A DNA stretch of 64,000 bases, from contig NZ_LQPI01000042.1 in the NCBI RefSeq assembly GCF_002101775.1, positions 161,608-225,607 of the forward strand, given 5' to 3'. The first letter of the stretch is position 1; every line of letters starts with the position of its first letter. The notes below the pieces were generated by a model. It searched no databases, had not been told where the DNA came from, and was given only the letters and a program-made list of their open reading frames with translations. Shown here one piece after another: positions 8,307 to 18,189 of the stretch. This stretch comes from Mycolicibacter nonchromogenicus. Lineage in GTDB: Bacteria; Actinomycetota; Actinomycetes; Mycobacteriales; Mycobacteriaceae. A program made the position numbers and the translations under genes.

Positions 8307-9092
8307 CTACTGCGCCAGGTATCCCCCGTCCACGGGCAACACGGCGCCGGTGATGAACGATGCCTCGTCGGAAGCGAGGAAGACGATGGCGTGCGCGACT
8401 TCGGATGGTTCGCCGATACGTCCCATCGGATGCATGCTTTCCACCGCCGCCAAATACTCTGAGCCACCCGGCTCTTCGGGGAGCTGTTGGACTCGCTCGG
8501 TGCGAATCGTTCCGGGGGCCACGGCATTGACCCTGATCCCCCGGTCGGCCCACTCGACCGCCAAGTGCTTGGTCAAACCGGTGGCGATGAATTTGGCGGG
8601 CCCGTAGGCCGCCTGGCGCTTCTGCCCGGCCAGCCCCGAGATCGACGAGAGGCAGACGATCGCGCCACCGCCGGTCGGCAACATGGCCTCGATGGCGAAC
8701 TTGCAGGTGAGGAACATGCCGCGGCCATCGATGGCCATCACGTTGTCCCAGTCGGCGACGCTGACTTCACGCGCATCACCGAGTGGGATGATGCCGGCGT
8801 TGGCGACCAGCACATCGAGCCGTCCGAAGCGGTCGAGCGCCGCGGTGATCATTCGCTGCGCGTCCGTCTGGTCCGCCACGTCGCCGACCACTGCCTCAAC
8901 CTGCGCCCCGGTATTGCGCAATTCGTCGGCGAGCGCCAGCAGCGGTTCGCCCTGAATATCGGTCACGACCAGATGCGCACCCTCGCGCGCGAAGAGCACC
9001 GCGGTGGCGCGACCGATGCCAAAGGCTGCCCCGGTGATCACAGCCGACTTTCCGAGGAGGCGTCCTCGTCCCTGGGTTGGGCTGTCCGTCAT
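8307..9092 (-). CDS. Short-chain dehydrogenase/reductase
   Basis: The 261-residue protein is a classical SDR. The nucleotide-binding TGAAFGIGRA glycine motif lies at residues 20-29, LVVTDIQGE marks the second strand, NAGI is present near residue 96, and the catalytic Ser and Tyr/Lys are in SSISG and YGPAKF (YxxxK). The C-terminal FITGAVLPVDGGYLAQ is the usual SDR ending. The Asp after the second strand suggests a preference for NAD(H). The substrate is unknown. I chose the ATG at 9092 because the frame upstream reads back through the tmRNA 3' end and is not protein-like. It is convergent with the small secreted protein gene. Confidence 0.92.
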   Translation of the reverse strand: MTDSPTQGRGRLLGKSAVITGAAFGIGRATAVLFAREGAHLVVTDIQGEPLLALADELRNTGAQVEAVVGDVADQTDAQRMITAALDRFGRLDVLVANAGIIPLGDAREVSVADWDNVMAIDGRGMFLTCKFAIEAMLPTGGGAIVCLSSISGLAGQKRQAAYGPAKFIATGLTKHLAVEWADRGIRVNAVAPGTIRTERVQQLPEEPGGSEYLAAVESMHPMGRIGEPSEVAHAIVFLASDEASFITGAVLPVDGGYLAQ

Positions 9093-9307
9093 CGGCGCAT
9101 CATCTCGATCAACTGCCTCTGTCTCCTCGTGCGGCGAACTCTTCAATGCGATGGATGGCCACGCGATCTCGCGTGAGCCCATGCAGAGGCCTCGCCACCG
9201 GCGGGACGCGAACAGGATATGTCCGGGGCGATCCCCCGCCGCTATGGCCACGGCAATGATGCGGCCGAGAGCCCGGCGCCCGGTGGAATAGGAGTGAAAA
9301 CGGAGGC

Positions 9308-9332
9308 GGGCCAGGACTTTTCGTCCTGGCCC
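9308..9332 (-). terminator. Likely intrinsic terminator of the tmRNA gene
   Basis: A perfect 10-base-pair inverted repeat, GGGCCAGGAC and GTCCTGGCCC around a five-base loop, lies 18 bases beyond the tmRNA 3' end. Read in the tmRNA direction (minus strand) it is followed by a short T-rich stretch (CGTTTTCA). The stem is strong but the T-run is short, as is usual in mycobacteria. Confidence 0.6.
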
Positions 9333-9350
9333 GTTCCGGTTCTTCGGTTG

Positions 9351-9740
9351 TGGAGCTGCCGGGAATCGAACCCGGGTCCTACGGCATTCCCTCAAGACTT
9401 CTCCGTGCGCAGTTCGCTGTGCCTCTACTTGGATCTCCCGGTCACGCGAACAAGCCGAGATGACGATCCCAGTCGCTGTTGGTGTCCCGATAAATCCCGC
9501 GACCGGACGTATCGGTGGATCCCTCTAGTCGATGCCAGGGTCCGGGCCGAGGGAGGTCCCGGTCTGACAGGCCCGCTATCGCTTAGGCAGCGAGAGCGAA
9601 GTCGCTCTGAAGAGCGACCTTAGCCGGAGTAAGTGCAACCTTGGCGCTTACTTGGTTACAGCGACGCTTAACGGTGGTCTCCTGCCTGCACCGGCACGCT
9701 TCCCTTGATTCGACACACGCAGTCGAAACCTTTCAGCCCC
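9351..9740 (-). ncRNA. ssrA: tmRNA (transfer-messenger RNA) with an extended tag frame
   Basis: tmRNA rescues stalled ribosomes with SmpB and adds a degradation tag. On the minus strand the 5' end GGGGCTGAAAGGTTTCGACT and the 3' T-arm GGACCCGGGTTCGATTCCC are unmistakable; the acceptor stem pairs GGGGCTG (9740-9734) with CAGCTCC (9358-9352), discriminator A at 9351. CCA is not encoded. Most of the molecule lines up with M. tuberculosis tmRNA as I know it. The tag frame runs from the resume codon GCC at 9645 to TAA ending at 9583 and predicts AKVALTPAKVALQSDFALAA, 20 residues, against 12 (ADSHQRDYALAA) in M. tuberculosis. The gene, 390 bases without CCA, is longer by about the 24 bases expected from eight added codons. 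smpB lies two genes away. Confidence 0.96.
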
Positions 9741-10026
9741 CTGTCTTTGATCTCTCACTCGCCCGCCGATTCAGCGGAACAACTCATGGTACCGGTGTCC
9801 AACGACAGGACACGACAGTTTCTTCCCGTCATACGCTCACCGCCGGCCCGTCCGAGCGCGCCAGGACCGGAGACAGCCGACACGCCCGTCTGAGCAAATT
9901 TGGCTACCGGAATGTTGATGACTATTCTAGACACCGAGGCCCTAGATACGAACCTGGGTCCACTGAAGTGTCTAGTAATCACCATTTTGGTGGGCTGGGC
10001 ACGGAAGCGGGGAGGAATCACAACAG

Positions 10027-10734
10027 TTGACCAGCGAACTTGCGGCGAACGCGGGAGCGCAGGCCGCGGGCGCCGCAGAGCAGGCCATCAGTGTCGCAGT
10101 GATCGACAAACACGATGTCGTACATGCCGGCATCAGGACGTGGTGCGCCCAGACAGACTCGCCGATCACCGTGGTCGGCAGCTTCCGCACCTGTGGGGAA
10201 ATGCTGGCGCAATACCCCGACCCCCCCAACCAGATCGACGTCGTGGTCTTCGAATTAGTCCGCGACGATGGCCGGCCGGCTTTCGAGGCCCTGCGTGCGA
10301 TGTGTCAGGCGGGCCAGCGGGTGATCGTCTACTCCCGACTGCCAAACGACGAGGTGATCTTGACCTGCTTGGACATCGGCGCGGTGACGTATCTGGTGAA
10401 GACCGAGGGGCAACGCCACCTGATCGACGCCATCCGGGCAGCGCATTCCACCGAGCCGTATGTGGGTCCGCAGATGGCCAAGGCGCTGGCCAACGATAAG
10501 ACCTCGGGACGCACCAATCTTTCCGAGCGGGAGAAAGAAGTGCTGATCACCTGGTTCCAGACCGAAAGCAAGGAACTCGTGGGCAGCAGACTCCACATCT
10601 CACCGACGACGGTCCGCACCCATCTACGACGGGCCCGGGCCAAGTACGCGGCAGTAGGCCGACCGGCCCCGACCAAGGCCGCGCTGTTGGCGCGTGCCGT
10701 CGAGGACGGCATCCTCAGTCTGAGTGACCTGTAG
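10027..10734 (+). CDS. LuxR-type response regulator with an atypical receiver
   Basis: The 235-residue protein starts at TTG 10027 behind a GGGAGGAA site. Residues 20-140 form a receiver-like domain: the acidic pair in VAVIDKHD, a Ser in VIVYSRL, and the conserved Lys in TYLVKTEG. At the third strand, where a phosphorylatable Asp is expected, the sequence is VVVFELVRD, so a Glu seems to occupy the site. Residues 160-230 hold a LuxR/NarL HTH (LSEREKEVL, then ISPTTVRTHLRRARAKY). Family members activate or repress transcription as dimers. The Glu would mimic permanent phosphorylation, so control may be independent of a kinase, and no kinase gene is nearby. It lies between the divergent tmRNA gene and the convergent EamA transporter gene. 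Confidence 0.85.
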   Translation: MTSELAANAGAQAAGAAEQAISVAVIDKHDVVHAGIRTWCAQTDSPITVVGSFRTCGEMLAQYPDPPNQIDVVVFELVRDDGRPAFEALRAMCQAGQRVIVYSRLPNDEVILTCLDIGAVTYLVKTEGQRHLIDAIRAAHSTEPYVGPQMAKALANDKTSGRTNLSEREKEVLITWFQTESKELVGSRLHISPTTVRTHLRRARAKYAAVGRPAPTKAALLARAVEDGILSLSDL

Positions 10735-10771
10735 TACCACGGCGGTCCGGACACCGCCGCCAACGCGACCG

Positions 10772-11617
10772 TCAACCGGCGGTGATCATCACCACCGCCG
10801 CGGCAGCCAGCACCATGCCCACCACCTGGCCGCGGTGCACCCGCTCACGCAACACCACCATGGCCAGCACCACCGTCACCGCGGGGAACAGCGAGATCAG
10901 CACACTGGCCAACGACAGGTCCGAGGTGCGTAACGCCAGCAGCATCGCGACATTGCCTGCGGTGTCCGACAGCCCCGCCACCAGGGCCAGCTTCAAGGTT
11001 CCACCGGTGGGCAGGCGCAGTTCACGCGCCCCGGTCGCCGCGGTGAACACCAGCACCGCAGCCGCCAGCCGCGCGAACCCCAACGGCCACAGCCCAGAGT
11101 CGTTGGGCGCCTCATGGAGGAACACGAAGTCCAGCCCGAACATCACCCCGGCTCCCACGGTCAGCCAGGCCACCTTGCGGGTGAAGCGGTGCGGCCGGAC
11201 GTCCTCATCGGTGGCCTGCCGGCTCACCAGGGCCACCGACAACAGCGCCAGCACGATCCCGCCGTCGGCCACCGGTCCGGGCCGCTCCCCCTGGATCAAG
11301 CCGACCGCGACCGGAACCGTTGCCGTCAGCACCGCCGACACCGGCGAGACCACCGAGATCGGTCCGGCGCCCAGCGCGGCGTAGAACCACCAGCCGCCCA
11401 GCCCCAGCGCGACACCGGAGGCCAGGCCCCAGCCGATCGCGCCGGCAGGAATGGGGCCGCCCACCGCGATGGCGAGCGTGCCCAGCAACGCCAGCGCCAC
11501 CGGGTAGGAGACCAACACCACCCGAAGCGCGGGTACGCGGCGAGCGGCGAGGCCGCCGGCGAAATCGCTGACCCCGTAGCCCGTCGCTGACAACAGCGCC
11601 AGGACGGCGCCGGTCAC
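10772..11617 (-). CDS. EamA/DMT-superfamily transporter
   Basis: The 281-residue membrane protein has two EamA repeats with about ten hydrophobic helices, from [21 protein letters not shown] at the N-terminus to [17 protein letters not shown] at the end. The internal duplication is visible as similar helix pairs ending in [22 protein letters not shown] and [21 protein letters not shown], the classic ExxxLxxR-like finish of each half. Family members export metabolites or amino acids; the substrate here is unknown. The start GTG at 11617 overlaps the smpB stop by four bases, so it is translationally coupled to smpB and is probably the last gene of that transcript. Confidence 0.9.
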   Translation of the reverse strand: MTGAVLALLSATGYGVSDFAGGLAARRVPALRVVLVSYPVALALLGTLAIAVGGPIPAGAIGWGLASGVALGLGGWWFYAALGAGPISVVSPVSAVLTATVPVAVGLIQGERPGPVADGGIVLALLSVALVSRQATDEDVRPHRFTRKVAWLTVGAGVMFGLDFVFLHEAPNDSGLWPLGFARLAAAVLVFTAATGARELRLPTGGTLKLALVAGLSDTAGNVAMLLALRTSDLSLASVLISLFPAVTVVLAMVVLRERVHRGQVVGMVLAAAAVVMITAG

Positions 11618-12114
11618 ATGCCCTTGGCGCGCCGGCCCATTGCCCGCGTGATTTCGCGCTGCGCGTCGCGACGAGCCAGATCTTGGCGCTTGTCGTGGGC
11701 CTGCTTACCTCGCGCCAGTGCCAATTCGACCTTCACCTTGCCGTCGGTGAAGTACACCGACAGCGGCACCAGGGTGAGGTTGCCGTCGCGGATCTTGCCG
11801 ATCAGCATGTCGATCTGGCGGCGGTGCAACAACAGCTTGCGGGTACGGCGCGGGTCGTGATTGGTCCAGGTGCCGTGGTGGTATTCGGGAATGTGCATGT
11901 TGCGCAGCCAGACTTCGCCGTCGTCGACGGTGGCGAACGCATCCACCAGCGAAGCCTGCCCAGCCCGCAGGCTCTTGACCTCGGTGCCCACTAAGGCCAC
12001 CCCGGCCTCGTAGACGTCGAGAATCGAGTAGTTGTGTCGTGCTTTGCGATTCGACGCAACGATCTGTTTGTCCGGCTTCTTTTTGCTGCCCTTGTCAGCC
12101 GACTTCTTAGCCAT
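11614..12114 (-). CDS. smpB: SsrA-binding protein SmpB
   Basis: SmpB binds tmRNA and brings it to stalled ribosomes. The 166-residue protein has the complete family core: [35 protein letters not shown], the [10 protein letters not shown] strand, and [12 protein letters not shown]. The C-terminal tail [21 protein letters not shown] is basic and would enter the mRNA channel. A lysine-rich leader ([15 protein letters not shown]) precedes the core, as in other mycobacteria. Two bases separate its start from the ftsX stop, and its end overlaps the EamA gene. The tmRNA gene lies 1.9 kb away, and the two products act together, so an unusual tag in this tmRNA should be examined with this SmpB. Confidence 0.98.
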   Translation of the reverse strand: MAKKSADKGSKKKPDKQIVASNRKARHNYSILDVYEAGVALVGTEVKSLRAGQASLVDAFATVDDGEVWLRNMHIPEYHHGTWTNHDPRRTRKLLLHRRQIDMLIGKIRDGNLTLVPLSVYFTDGKVKVELALARGKQAHDKRQDLARRDAQREITRAMGRRAKGM

Positions 12115-12116
12115 CG

Positions 12117-13010
12117 CTATCGCCGCACATACAGCCGAAGCGTCACGTATGCCGTCGCTCCGGCCATCGCCGCGCCCAGCAGCAGCAGGATAGGCGAGAT
12201 GTAGAGGATGTCGGCGTAGTCGATTCGCGCGATCAGATGCGCCTGATAGAACTGGCTGAGCGCATTGTCGAGGAACAGCGCCCGCACCACCATCAACCCG
12301 ATGATCGCGATGATCACACCCACCGTCGCGGCCAGCACCGCCTCGAGCAGGAACGGCAGCTGGGTATACCAGCGGCTGGCGCCCACCAGCCGCATGATGG
12401 AGACCTCCGTGCGCCGGGTGTACGCGGCCACCTGGACCATGTTGGCGATCAACAGCACCGCCCCGATCGCCTGCACCAGCGCGACCGCGAACGCGGCACT
12501 ACTTAGTCCGTCGAGCACGGCGAACAGCCGGTCGATCAACTTCTTCTGATTGAGCACGCTGAGCACACCCGGCTGGCTCTGCATCGCGGAGTCGAAATCC
12601 TTGCTCTGCTCCGGGTTCTCCAGCTTGACGATGAACGACGCCGGAAAGGAGTCCTTACTCGCCACGTCCTTGAACTCGGGGAACTTGCGGATCGCGTCGG
12701 CATACGCGTCGTCGGTGTTGAGGTAGCGCACCGACTTCACATCATTGCGGTTCTCGATCTGCTCCCGCAGCGCCTTGCACGCCTGCTGTTCGCAGTTCGG
12801 GTCTTCGGCAGCGACCTCGGGGGTCAAAAACACCTGCGATTCGACCCGGTCGAGGTAGATGTTGCGGGACTGGTCGGCCAGGCGTACCACCAGCAGGCCG
12901 CCGCCGAACAGCGCGATGGAGATGGCCGTGGTGAGGATCATGGCCACCGTCATGGTGACGTTGCGCCGCAGGCCGGTCAGGACCTCGTTGAACAGGAATC
13001 CAAAGCGCAC
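12117..13010 (-). CDS. ftsX: Cell division protein FtsX
   Basis: FtsX is the membrane half of the FtsEX complex, which couples ATP hydrolysis to activation of septal peptidoglycan hydrolases (RipC in mycobacteria). The 297-residue protein has one transmembrane segment near residues 20-45 ([25 protein letters not shown]), an extracellular domain up to about residue 165 with two cysteines in [10 protein letters not shown], and three helices in the C-terminal half, ending with [23 protein letters not shown]. The start is a GTG at 13010, one base after the ftsE stop. Size and order match M. tuberculosis Rv3101c. Confidence 0.97.
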   Translation of the reverse strand: MRFGFLFNEVLTGLRRNVTMTVAMILTTAISIALFGGGLLVVRLADQSRNIYLDRVESQVFLTPEVAAEDPNCEQQACKALREQIENRNDVKSVRYLNTDDAYADAIRKFPEFKDVASKDSFPASFIVKLENPEQSKDFDSAMQSQPGVLSVLNQKKLIDRLFAVLDGLSSAAFAVALVQAIGAVLLIANMVQVAAYTRRTEVSIMRLVGASRWYTQLPFLLEAVLAATVGVIIAIIGLMVVRALFLDNALSQFYQAHLIARIDYADILYISPILLLLGAAMAGATAYVTLRLYVRR

Positions 13011-13011
13011 G

Positions 13012-13701
13012 TCAGCGGTCCATTCCGTAGACCCCGCGCTGTTCGTCGCGAACGAGTCGTCCCAGCGACAGTTCGACGACGCGCTGGCGCATCGAGTCGA
13101 CGATGTGGTGGTCGTGGGTCGCCATCAGCACCGTGGTTCCGGTGCGGTTGATCCGCTCCAGCAGATCCATGATGTCCTCACTTGTTTCCGGGTCCAGGTT
13201 GCCGGTCGGCTCGTCGGCCAACAGCACCAGCGGCCGGTTGACGAAGGCGCGGGCGATCGCCACCCGCTGTTGCTCACCGCCGGACAGCTCGCCCGGCAGC
13301 CGGTTCGCTTTGCCGGACAACCCGACCATCTCCAGCACCTCGGGGACAACCCGGTTGATCATCTCCGGCTTCTTGCCGATGACCTCCAGGGCGAACGCGA
13401 CGTTCTCGAACACGGTCTTCTGCTGCAGCAACCGGAAGTCTTGGAACACGCATCCGAGCACTTGGCGCAGGCTGGGGATATGGCGGCCGGCCAGCTTGTT
13501 GACGTGAAACTTCGACACCTGAATGTCACCCGAGGTGGGCGTCTCCTCAGCCAGCAGCAACCGCATGAACGTCGACTTGCCCGAGCCGGACGGGCCGATC
13601 AGGAACACGAACTCGCCCTTGTCGATCTTGACGTTGATGTTGTCCAGCGCCGGACGGGCCGACGATTTGTACTGCTTGGTGACATGGTCGAGCGTGATCA
13701 T
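13012..13701 (-). CDS. ftsE: Cell division ATP-binding protein FtsE
   Basis: FtsE is the ABC ATPase that drives FtsX. The 229-residue protein shows every nucleotide-binding motif: Walker A GPSGSGKS near residues 36-43, the Q-loop in CVFQDFRLL, the signature LSGGEQQR, Walker [14 protein letters not shown] and the H-loop MATHDHHI. I chose ATG 13701 ([11 protein letters not shown]), the standard family N-terminus; the longer open frame reaching 13785 adds proline- and arginine-rich sequence from the intergenic region. ftsX follows after one base. The pair recruits peptidoglycan hydrolase activity at the septum. Confidence 0.97.
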   Translation of the reverse strand: MITLDHVTKQYKSSARPALDNINVKIDKGEFVFLIGPSGSGKSTFMRLLLAEETPTSGDIQVSKFHVNKLAGRHIPSLRQVLGCVFQDFRLLQQKTVFENVAFALEVIGKKPEMINRVVPEVLEMVGLSGKANRLPGELSGGEQQRVAIARAFVNRPLVLLADEPTGNLDPETSEDIMDLLERINRTGTTVLMATHDHHIVDSMRQRVVELSLGRLVRDEQRGVYGMDR

Positions 13702-13723
13702 CACGGCACGAAGTTTAGCCGTG

Positions 13724-14260
13724 TCAGGCGCCCGGACCGGCCGGGGACGCAGGAGTAGGCGGGCCAGGCACGGGCTGGCGGGCATCCGACGGTGCCTCCT
13801 GGGGCGCCTCGGGAGCTGGCGGGCTCGGTCCTTCCTCGGGCGGGGCCGGGGCGGGCGGTGGACACAGCGGCGGGCAGAACGGGAATCCCGGCTCCGACGT
13901 CGCGGCCGGCGGTTCGCTGCCCGGCGGCTCCGCCGGGCCGGGAGGTTCGGTCGTGGTTGGCGTTGGTGTGACGGTCTCGGTGATGGTCACCGGCGGCTGT
14001 TGCAGCTTGGTGCGCGGCACCCAGGTATAGGCCGGGTCGGGGACGAATCCCGGCGGCACCACCTGCGGGGCGGGCGGCGGCGCCGGCTCCTCGCGATAGG
14101 TGTCGTAGACCCACCACACCGCGAAGAAGGCGATGATCAGCACCAACGTGGACGTGCGGACCCGGCCGCCGAACAGATGGCTCGGCACTTTCCAGTGCTT
14201 GCGCTCTGCCTCCCCGGGCTTCTGCGGGGAATCGTCGGGCCGTCGGATGCTGAGTTTCAC
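13724..14260 (-). CDS. Proline-rich single-pass membrane protein (Rv3103c-like)
   Basis: The 178-residue protein has a basic cytoplasmic N-terminus, one transmembrane helix near residues 36-53 ([20 protein letters not shown]), and an extracytoplasmic tail packed with proline (for example [18 protein letters not shown] and the [17 protein letters not shown] block with two cysteines). Position between ftsE and mscS matches Rv3103c of M. tuberculosis, a conserved protein of unknown function. The GTG start at 14260 overlaps the mscS stop by four bases, so it is cotranslated with mscS. A role at the cell wall, given the proline-rich tail and FtsEX next door, is only a guess. Confidence 0.88.
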   Translation of the reverse strand: MKLSIRRPDDSPQKPGEAERKHWKVPSHLFGGRVRTSTLVLIIAFFAVWWVYDTYREEPAPPPAPQVVPPGFVPDPAYTWVPRTKLQQPPVTITETVTPTPTTTEPPGPAEPPGSEPPAATSEPGFPFCPPLCPPPAPAPPEEGPSPPAPEAPQEAPSDARQPVPGPPTPASPAGPGA

Positions 14261-15159
14261 AGTGTCTGCACCGGCTTCACGTCGCCGGCGGTGACCACAC
14301 CGGCCGACGCCAGGGCTCGCACCACCTGGATGCGCAGTCGGCGTCCCACCTCGAATTGCTTTCCGGGCAGCGTGCGGGCCACCATCCGCAGATTGACCAC
14401 ACCGAGCTCGATGCTCTCCACCCCCATGATCGACGGCTCGTCGAGCAACAGGTCACGCAGCGGGGCGTCGGCCTCGCGGGCATTCACACACACCTGGTGA
14501 AGCACCTCGTTGACCAGGGTCAGGTCGGCGGTGGTGGGCACCGGGATGTCGACGACGGCGCGCGCCCAGTCCTTGGACAGGTTCAACGACCGGACGATAT
14601 TGCCGTTCGGCACGTTGTAGACCTCGCCGTTGGGGGTGCGCAGCTTGGTCACCCGCAACGTGACCTCTTCGACGGTCCCCAGCGCCTCGGTCGGCGCGCC
14701 CGCCATGGCCAGCTGCACCAGATCGCCGAACCCGTACTGCTTTTCGGTGATGATGAAGAACCCACTCAGCAGGTCCTGCACCAGCTTTTGGGCGCCGAAG
14801 CCGATCGCGCCACCCAGCACCGCGGCGGGCCCCACCAGCGAACCGACCGGAACGTCGAGGATGCTGGTGATCTGGACGGCGACCACCACGCACAGCAGCA
14901 CCACCGACACCCACGAGATCACCGAGGCCACGGCTTGGCGGTGCTTGGAGGCTTCTGAACGCACCAGCGCATCGCTGGCCGCAAAGCCGCGCTCCAGCCG
15001 CCGGGTGACGCGACGCGCCGCCCAGGCGATGAATCGCGATGCCAGTGCCGCGCCGATCAGCAGCAGGACGATCCGCAGGCCCTTGGTGATGATCCACTCG
15101 CCGATCTGACCGCGCCACAGGTCATGCCAGCGCTGTCCCGGGGCGAAGGCCAAGACCAT
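14257..15159 (-). CDS. MscS-family mechanosensitive ion channel
   Basis: This 300-residue protein matches Rv3104c. It has three predicted membrane helices: GLRIVLLLIGAALASRFIAWAA near residues 27-48, the WVSVVLLCVVVAVQITSIL helix near 83-101, and the pore helix PAAVLGGAIGFGAQKLVQDLLSG, which carries the small-residue packing and QDLLSG ending typical of MscS pores. The beta domain follows (YGFGDLVQLA, NGEVYNVPNGNI), then an alpha/beta C-terminal domain. Such channels open on membrane tension during osmotic down-shock. Three bases separate its ATG from the prfB stop, so it is likely in one transcript with prfB, ftsE and ftsX. Confidence 0.93.
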   Translation of the reverse strand: MVLAFAPGQRWHDLWRGQIGEWIITKGLRIVLLLIGAALASRFIAWAARRVTRRLERGFAASDALVRSEASKHRQAVASVISWVSVVLLCVVVAVQITSILDVPVGSLVGPAAVLGGAIGFGAQKLVQDLLSGFFIITEKQYGFGDLVQLAMAGAPTEALGTVEEVTLRVTKLRTPNGEVYNVPNGNIVRSLNLSKDWARAVVDIPVPTTADLTLVNEVLHQVCVNAREADAPLRDLLLDEPSIMGVESIELGVVNLRMVARTLPGKQFEVGRRLRIQVVRALASAGVVTAGDVKPVQTL

Positions 15160-15162
15160 GCC

Positions 15163-16278
15163 TTAGTCGCCTTCCGGCCTGTTGCGCCACCGGATTCCGG
15201 CCTCGAGGAAGCCGTCGATGTCCCCGTCGAGGACCGCGGCGGGGTTGCCGACTTCGTATTCGGTGCGCAGATCCTTGACCATCTGGTACGGGTGCAGCAC
15301 ATAGGAGCGCATCTGGTTGCCCCACGAGCTGCCGCCGTCGCCCTTGAGGGCATCCATCTCGGCTCGCTCCTCCGAGCGCTTGCGTTCCATCAGCTTGGCC
15401 TGCAGCACCCGCATCGCCGAAACCTTGTTCTGCAACTGCGATTTCTCGTTCTGGCAGGTGACCACGATTCCGGTGGGGATGTGGGTGAGCCGCACCGCGG
15501 AGTCGGTGGTGTTCACCGACTGCCCGCCCGGCCCGCTGGAGCGGTAGACGTCGACTCGGACATCACCCTCGGGGATATCGATGTGGTCGGTGGTCTCCAC
15601 CACCGGCAGCACCTCGACCTCGGCGAATGACGTCTGCCGGCGCCCCTGGTTGTCGAACGGGCTGATTCGCACCAGCCGGTGGGTGCCCTGCTCCACCGAG
15701 AGGGTGCCGTAGGCGAAGGGCGCGTGCACCGCGAACGTGGCGCTCTTGATCCCGGCCTCTTCGGCGTAGGAGGTGTCGAACACCTCGACGCTGTAGTTGT
15801 GCTGCTCGGCCCAGCGGATGTACATGCGCATCAGCATCTCGGCCCAGTCCGCGGCGTCCACGCCGCCCGCACCCGAGCGGATCGTGACCAGTGCCTCGCG
15901 CTCGTCGTACTCACCCGAGAGCAGGGTGCGGACTTCCATGGTTTCGATGTCGGTTCGCAGCGAGGCGAGTTCGGCGTCGGCTTCGGCCAGAGCTTCGGCG
16001 GCGGCCGCCCCCTCCTCCTCGGCTGCCATCTCGTAGAGCACGGGCAGGTCATCGAGGCGCCGGCGCAACGCCTCAACTCGGCGCAACTCCCCCTGCGCGT
16101 GCGACAGCTCACTGGTGACCCGTTGGGCCCGAGCCTGGTCGTCCCACAGATTCGGGTCGGACGCCTCGTGCTCGAGTTTGTCGATACGGCTGCGCAGTCC
16201 GTCGACGTCAACCACCCGCTCCACCGTGGTCAAGGTGGCGTCGAGGGCGTCGATGTCAGGCTGGCGGTCTGGTTCCAC
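15163..16278 (-). CDS. prfB: Peptide chain release factor 2
   Basis: RF2 ends translation at UGA and UAA codons. The protein (371 residues from GTG 16278) has the recognition motif SPF in [16 protein letters not shown] and the catalytic GGQ in [18 protein letters not shown]. The N-terminal coiled coil ([20 protein letters not shown]) and C-terminal [16 protein letters not shown] are standard. The frame is continuous; the regulatory frameshift at an in-frame UGA known from E. coli is absent, as in other mycobacteria. The GTG gives the N-terminus closest to M. tuberculosis PrfB; an ATG at 16323 would add 15 residues and cannot be excluded. Confidence 0.96.
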   Translation of the reverse strand: MEPDRQPDIDALDATLTTVERVVDVDGLRSRIDKLEHEASDPNLWDDQARAQRVTSELSHAQGELRRVEALRRRLDDLPVLYEMAAEEEGAAAAEALAEADAELASLRTDIETMEVRTLLSGEYDEREALVTIRSGAGGVDAADWAEMLMRMYIRWAEQHNYSVEVFDTSYAEEAGIKSATFAVHAPFAYGTLSVEQGTHRLVRISPFDNQGRRQTSFAEVEVLPVVETTDHIDIPEGDVRVDVYRSSGPGGQSVNTTDSAVRLTHIPTGIVVTCQNEKSQLQNKVSAMRVLQAKLMERKRSEERAEMDALKGDGGSSWGNQMRSYVLHPYQMVKDLRTEYEVGNPAAVLDGDIDGFLEAGIRWRNRPEGD

Positions 16279-16375
16279 GTTTACCGAGGTTACCGGCGGC
16301 CGTTGGCGTGGGACCTCTAGCATCGGGGTTACGCGGGTGCATGAACGACTTCCGACTCCGAAAGAAGGTTCGAGG

Positions 16376-17836
16376 ATGCGGCCCTACCACGTCGCGATCG
16401 TGGGCTCCGGTCCCTCCGGCTACTTCGCTGCGGCATCGCTGCTCAAGCTGGCTGCCGGCGGGGAGGTCGACGTGCGCGTCGACATGCTCGAGATGCTGCC
16501 GACGCCGTGGGGTCTGGTGCGCTCAGGGGTGGCTCCGGATCACCCGAAGATCAAGTCGATCAGTGCGCAGTTCGAGAAGACCGCCGCCGATCCGCGATTC
16601 CGGTTCTACGGCAACGTCACCGTGGGCGAGCATGTGATGCCCGAGGAACTGGCCGAGCGCTACGACGCGGTGATCTACGCGATCGGCGCGCAGTCCAATC
16701 GACAACTGGGCATTCCCGGGGAGGACCTGCCCGGCAGCGTCGCCGCGGTCGACTTCGTCGGCTGGTACAACGCCCATCCGCACTTCGCCGATCACGCACC
16801 CGACCTGAGCTGCAAACGCGCCATTGTGGTCGGCAACGGCAATGTGGCCCTGGATGTGGCCCGCATTCTGGTCAGTCAGCCCGACGAACTGCGCCGCACC
16901 GATATCGCCGACCACGCGCTGGAACTGCTCGGTTCGCGCGGCGTCGAAGAGGTGGTGATCGTCGGTCGGCGCGGCCCACTGCAGGCCACCTTCACCAGCC
17001 CCGAACTACGTGAACTGGGCGACCTCAAGGGACTCGACGACGTCGACGTGGTGATCGACGCCGCCGAGTTCGCCGGGATCACCGACGAGGACATCGAGGC
17101 GGCCGCCAAGCATCCCAGGCAGAACGTCAAAGTGCTGCGCAACTATGTCGGACGGGAGACCCGCCCGGGCCACCGCCGGATCGTGTTCCGGTTCTGCACC
17201 TCGCCGATCGAGATTCGCGGCAACGGCCGGGTCGAGGAGATTGTGCTGGGGCGCAACGAGCTGACCACCGACGAGAACGGGCGGGTCACCGCCCACGACA
17301 CCGGCGAGCGCGAGGTTTTGCCGGCCCAGCTGGTGGTCCGCTCGGTCGGATATCGCGGCGTACCGATGCCGGGATTGCCGTTCGACGAACGCAGCTGCAC
17401 CATTCCGCACAGCGACGGGCGCATCGAGAGCACCAGCAATCAGTACGTGGTCGGCTGGATCAAACGTGGACCCTCGGGAGTGATCGGTTCCAACAAGAGC
17501 GACTCGCAGGCCACCGTCGACACACTCGCCGCCGATCTGGCGGCCCGGGCAGCGCAGGGCGGGCTCGCCGACCTCGACGCTGACTACGACGCGCAACTGC
17601 ACCGGTGGCTGCTGTCGCGCCAACCGGAATTGGTCACCGCCGAGCACTGGCAGCTGATCGACGCCCACGAGCGCTCCACCGGTGAGCCGCATGGCCGGCC
17701 CCGCGTGAAGCTGGCCGACGTCGCCGAGATGCTGCGGATCGGGCACGGCTCGGACTCCGGCGACGCCTGCCCGGACTGCGACGGTGCGGGCCAGACCTCC
17801 TACCCGGTGCCGTTGCCGGAGTCGCAGTCGCAGTGA
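16376..17836 (+). CDS. fprA: NADPH-ferredoxin reductase FprA
   Basis: FprA is the adrenodoxin-reductase-like flavoenzyme that passes electrons from NADPH to ferredoxins, supplying cytochromes P450. The 486-residue protein starts at ATG 16376 after AGAAGG. FAD binds at [18 protein letters not shown] (residues 4-21); the [12 protein letters not shown] block is typical of the family; NADP binds at [15 protein letters not shown] (about 146-160) and the [15 protein letters not shown] segment. [17 protein letters not shown] near the C-terminus is the second FAD contact. It is about 30 residues longer than M. tuberculosis FprA: a tail with CPDCDG follows EMLRIG. It is divergent from prfB, as in M. 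tuberculosis (Rv3106). Confidence 0.96.
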   Translation: MRPYHVAIVGSGPSGYFAAASLLKLAAGGEVDVRVDMLEMLPTPWGLVRSGVAPDHPKIKSISAQFEKTAADPRFRFYGNVTVGEHVMPEELAERYDAVIYAIGAQSNRQLGIPGEDLPGSVAAVDFVGWYNAHPHFADHAPDLSCKRAIVVGNGNVALDVARILVSQPDELRRTDIADHALELLGSRGVEEVVIVGRRGPLQATFTSPELRELGDLKGLDDVDVVIDAAEFAGITDEDIEAAAKHPRQNVKVLRNYVGRETRPGHRRIVFRFCTSPIEIRGNGRVEEIVLGRNELTTDENGRVTAHDTGEREVLPAQLVVRSVGYRGVPMPGLPFDERSCTIPHSDGRIESTSNQYVVGWIKRGPSGVIGSNKSDSQATVDTLAADLAARAAQGGLADLDADYDAQLHRWLLSRQPELVTAEHWQLIDAHERSTGEPHGRPRVKLADVAEMLRIGHGSDSGDACPDCDGAGQTSYPVPLPESQSQ

Positions 17837-17842
17837 CGGGGA

Positions 17843-18166
17843 TCAGTCCCCTGGTGCGCTGATCAGATTCCACCTGTCCGGGTTGCGCGGCGAATACCGA
17901 ACCGGCAGGAGGTCTCCCACGCTCGGCCATTTGCTGACGTCGATCGCGTAGCGCTGGTAGACCTCGTGCTCGTCGACCGTGGGCCCATGCAGGACGCCGG
18001 TGATGGTGACGTACTGCTCGCCGGTTGCCTCCGGCCGGGGACTGACCCCGGTGACCAGCAGCGTGCCGTCCTGGGCATCCCCACCCGGCCCCGATCGGAT
18101 GAACCGGGGCGCCAGGAACACCGCCAGAATCGCCAGTAGCAACAGCAGCGCCCCGAACTCCCACAT
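17843..18166 (-). CDS. Small N-terminally anchored protein, unknown function
   Basis: The 107-residue protein starts with a single hydrophobic helix ([22 protein letters not shown], residues 2-23) and continues as a soluble domain of about 80 residues with alternating strands ([45 protein letters not shown]). The N-out or N-in topology cannot be told. The strand pattern [10 protein letters not shown] and the ending [14 protein letters not shown] resemble small mycobacterial membrane-tethered beta proteins, but I cannot name a family. It is convergent with fprA, six bases away, and divergent from hisN. Confidence 0.75.
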   Translation of the reverse strand: MWEFGALLLLLAILAVFLAPRFIRSGPGGDAQDGTLLVTGVSPRPEATGEQYVTITGVLHGPTVDEHEVYQRYAIDVSKWPSVGDLLPVRYSPRNPDRWNLISAPGD

Positions 18167-18189
18167 GCGGCCATGGTAGGACTTTCGCC

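Noticed and set aside
9093..9395. Possible longer N-terminus of the SDR gene
   Set aside because: The extra residues come from translating the tmRNA 3' end (RTRVRFPAAP-type sequence); the SDR fold starts after ATG 9092.
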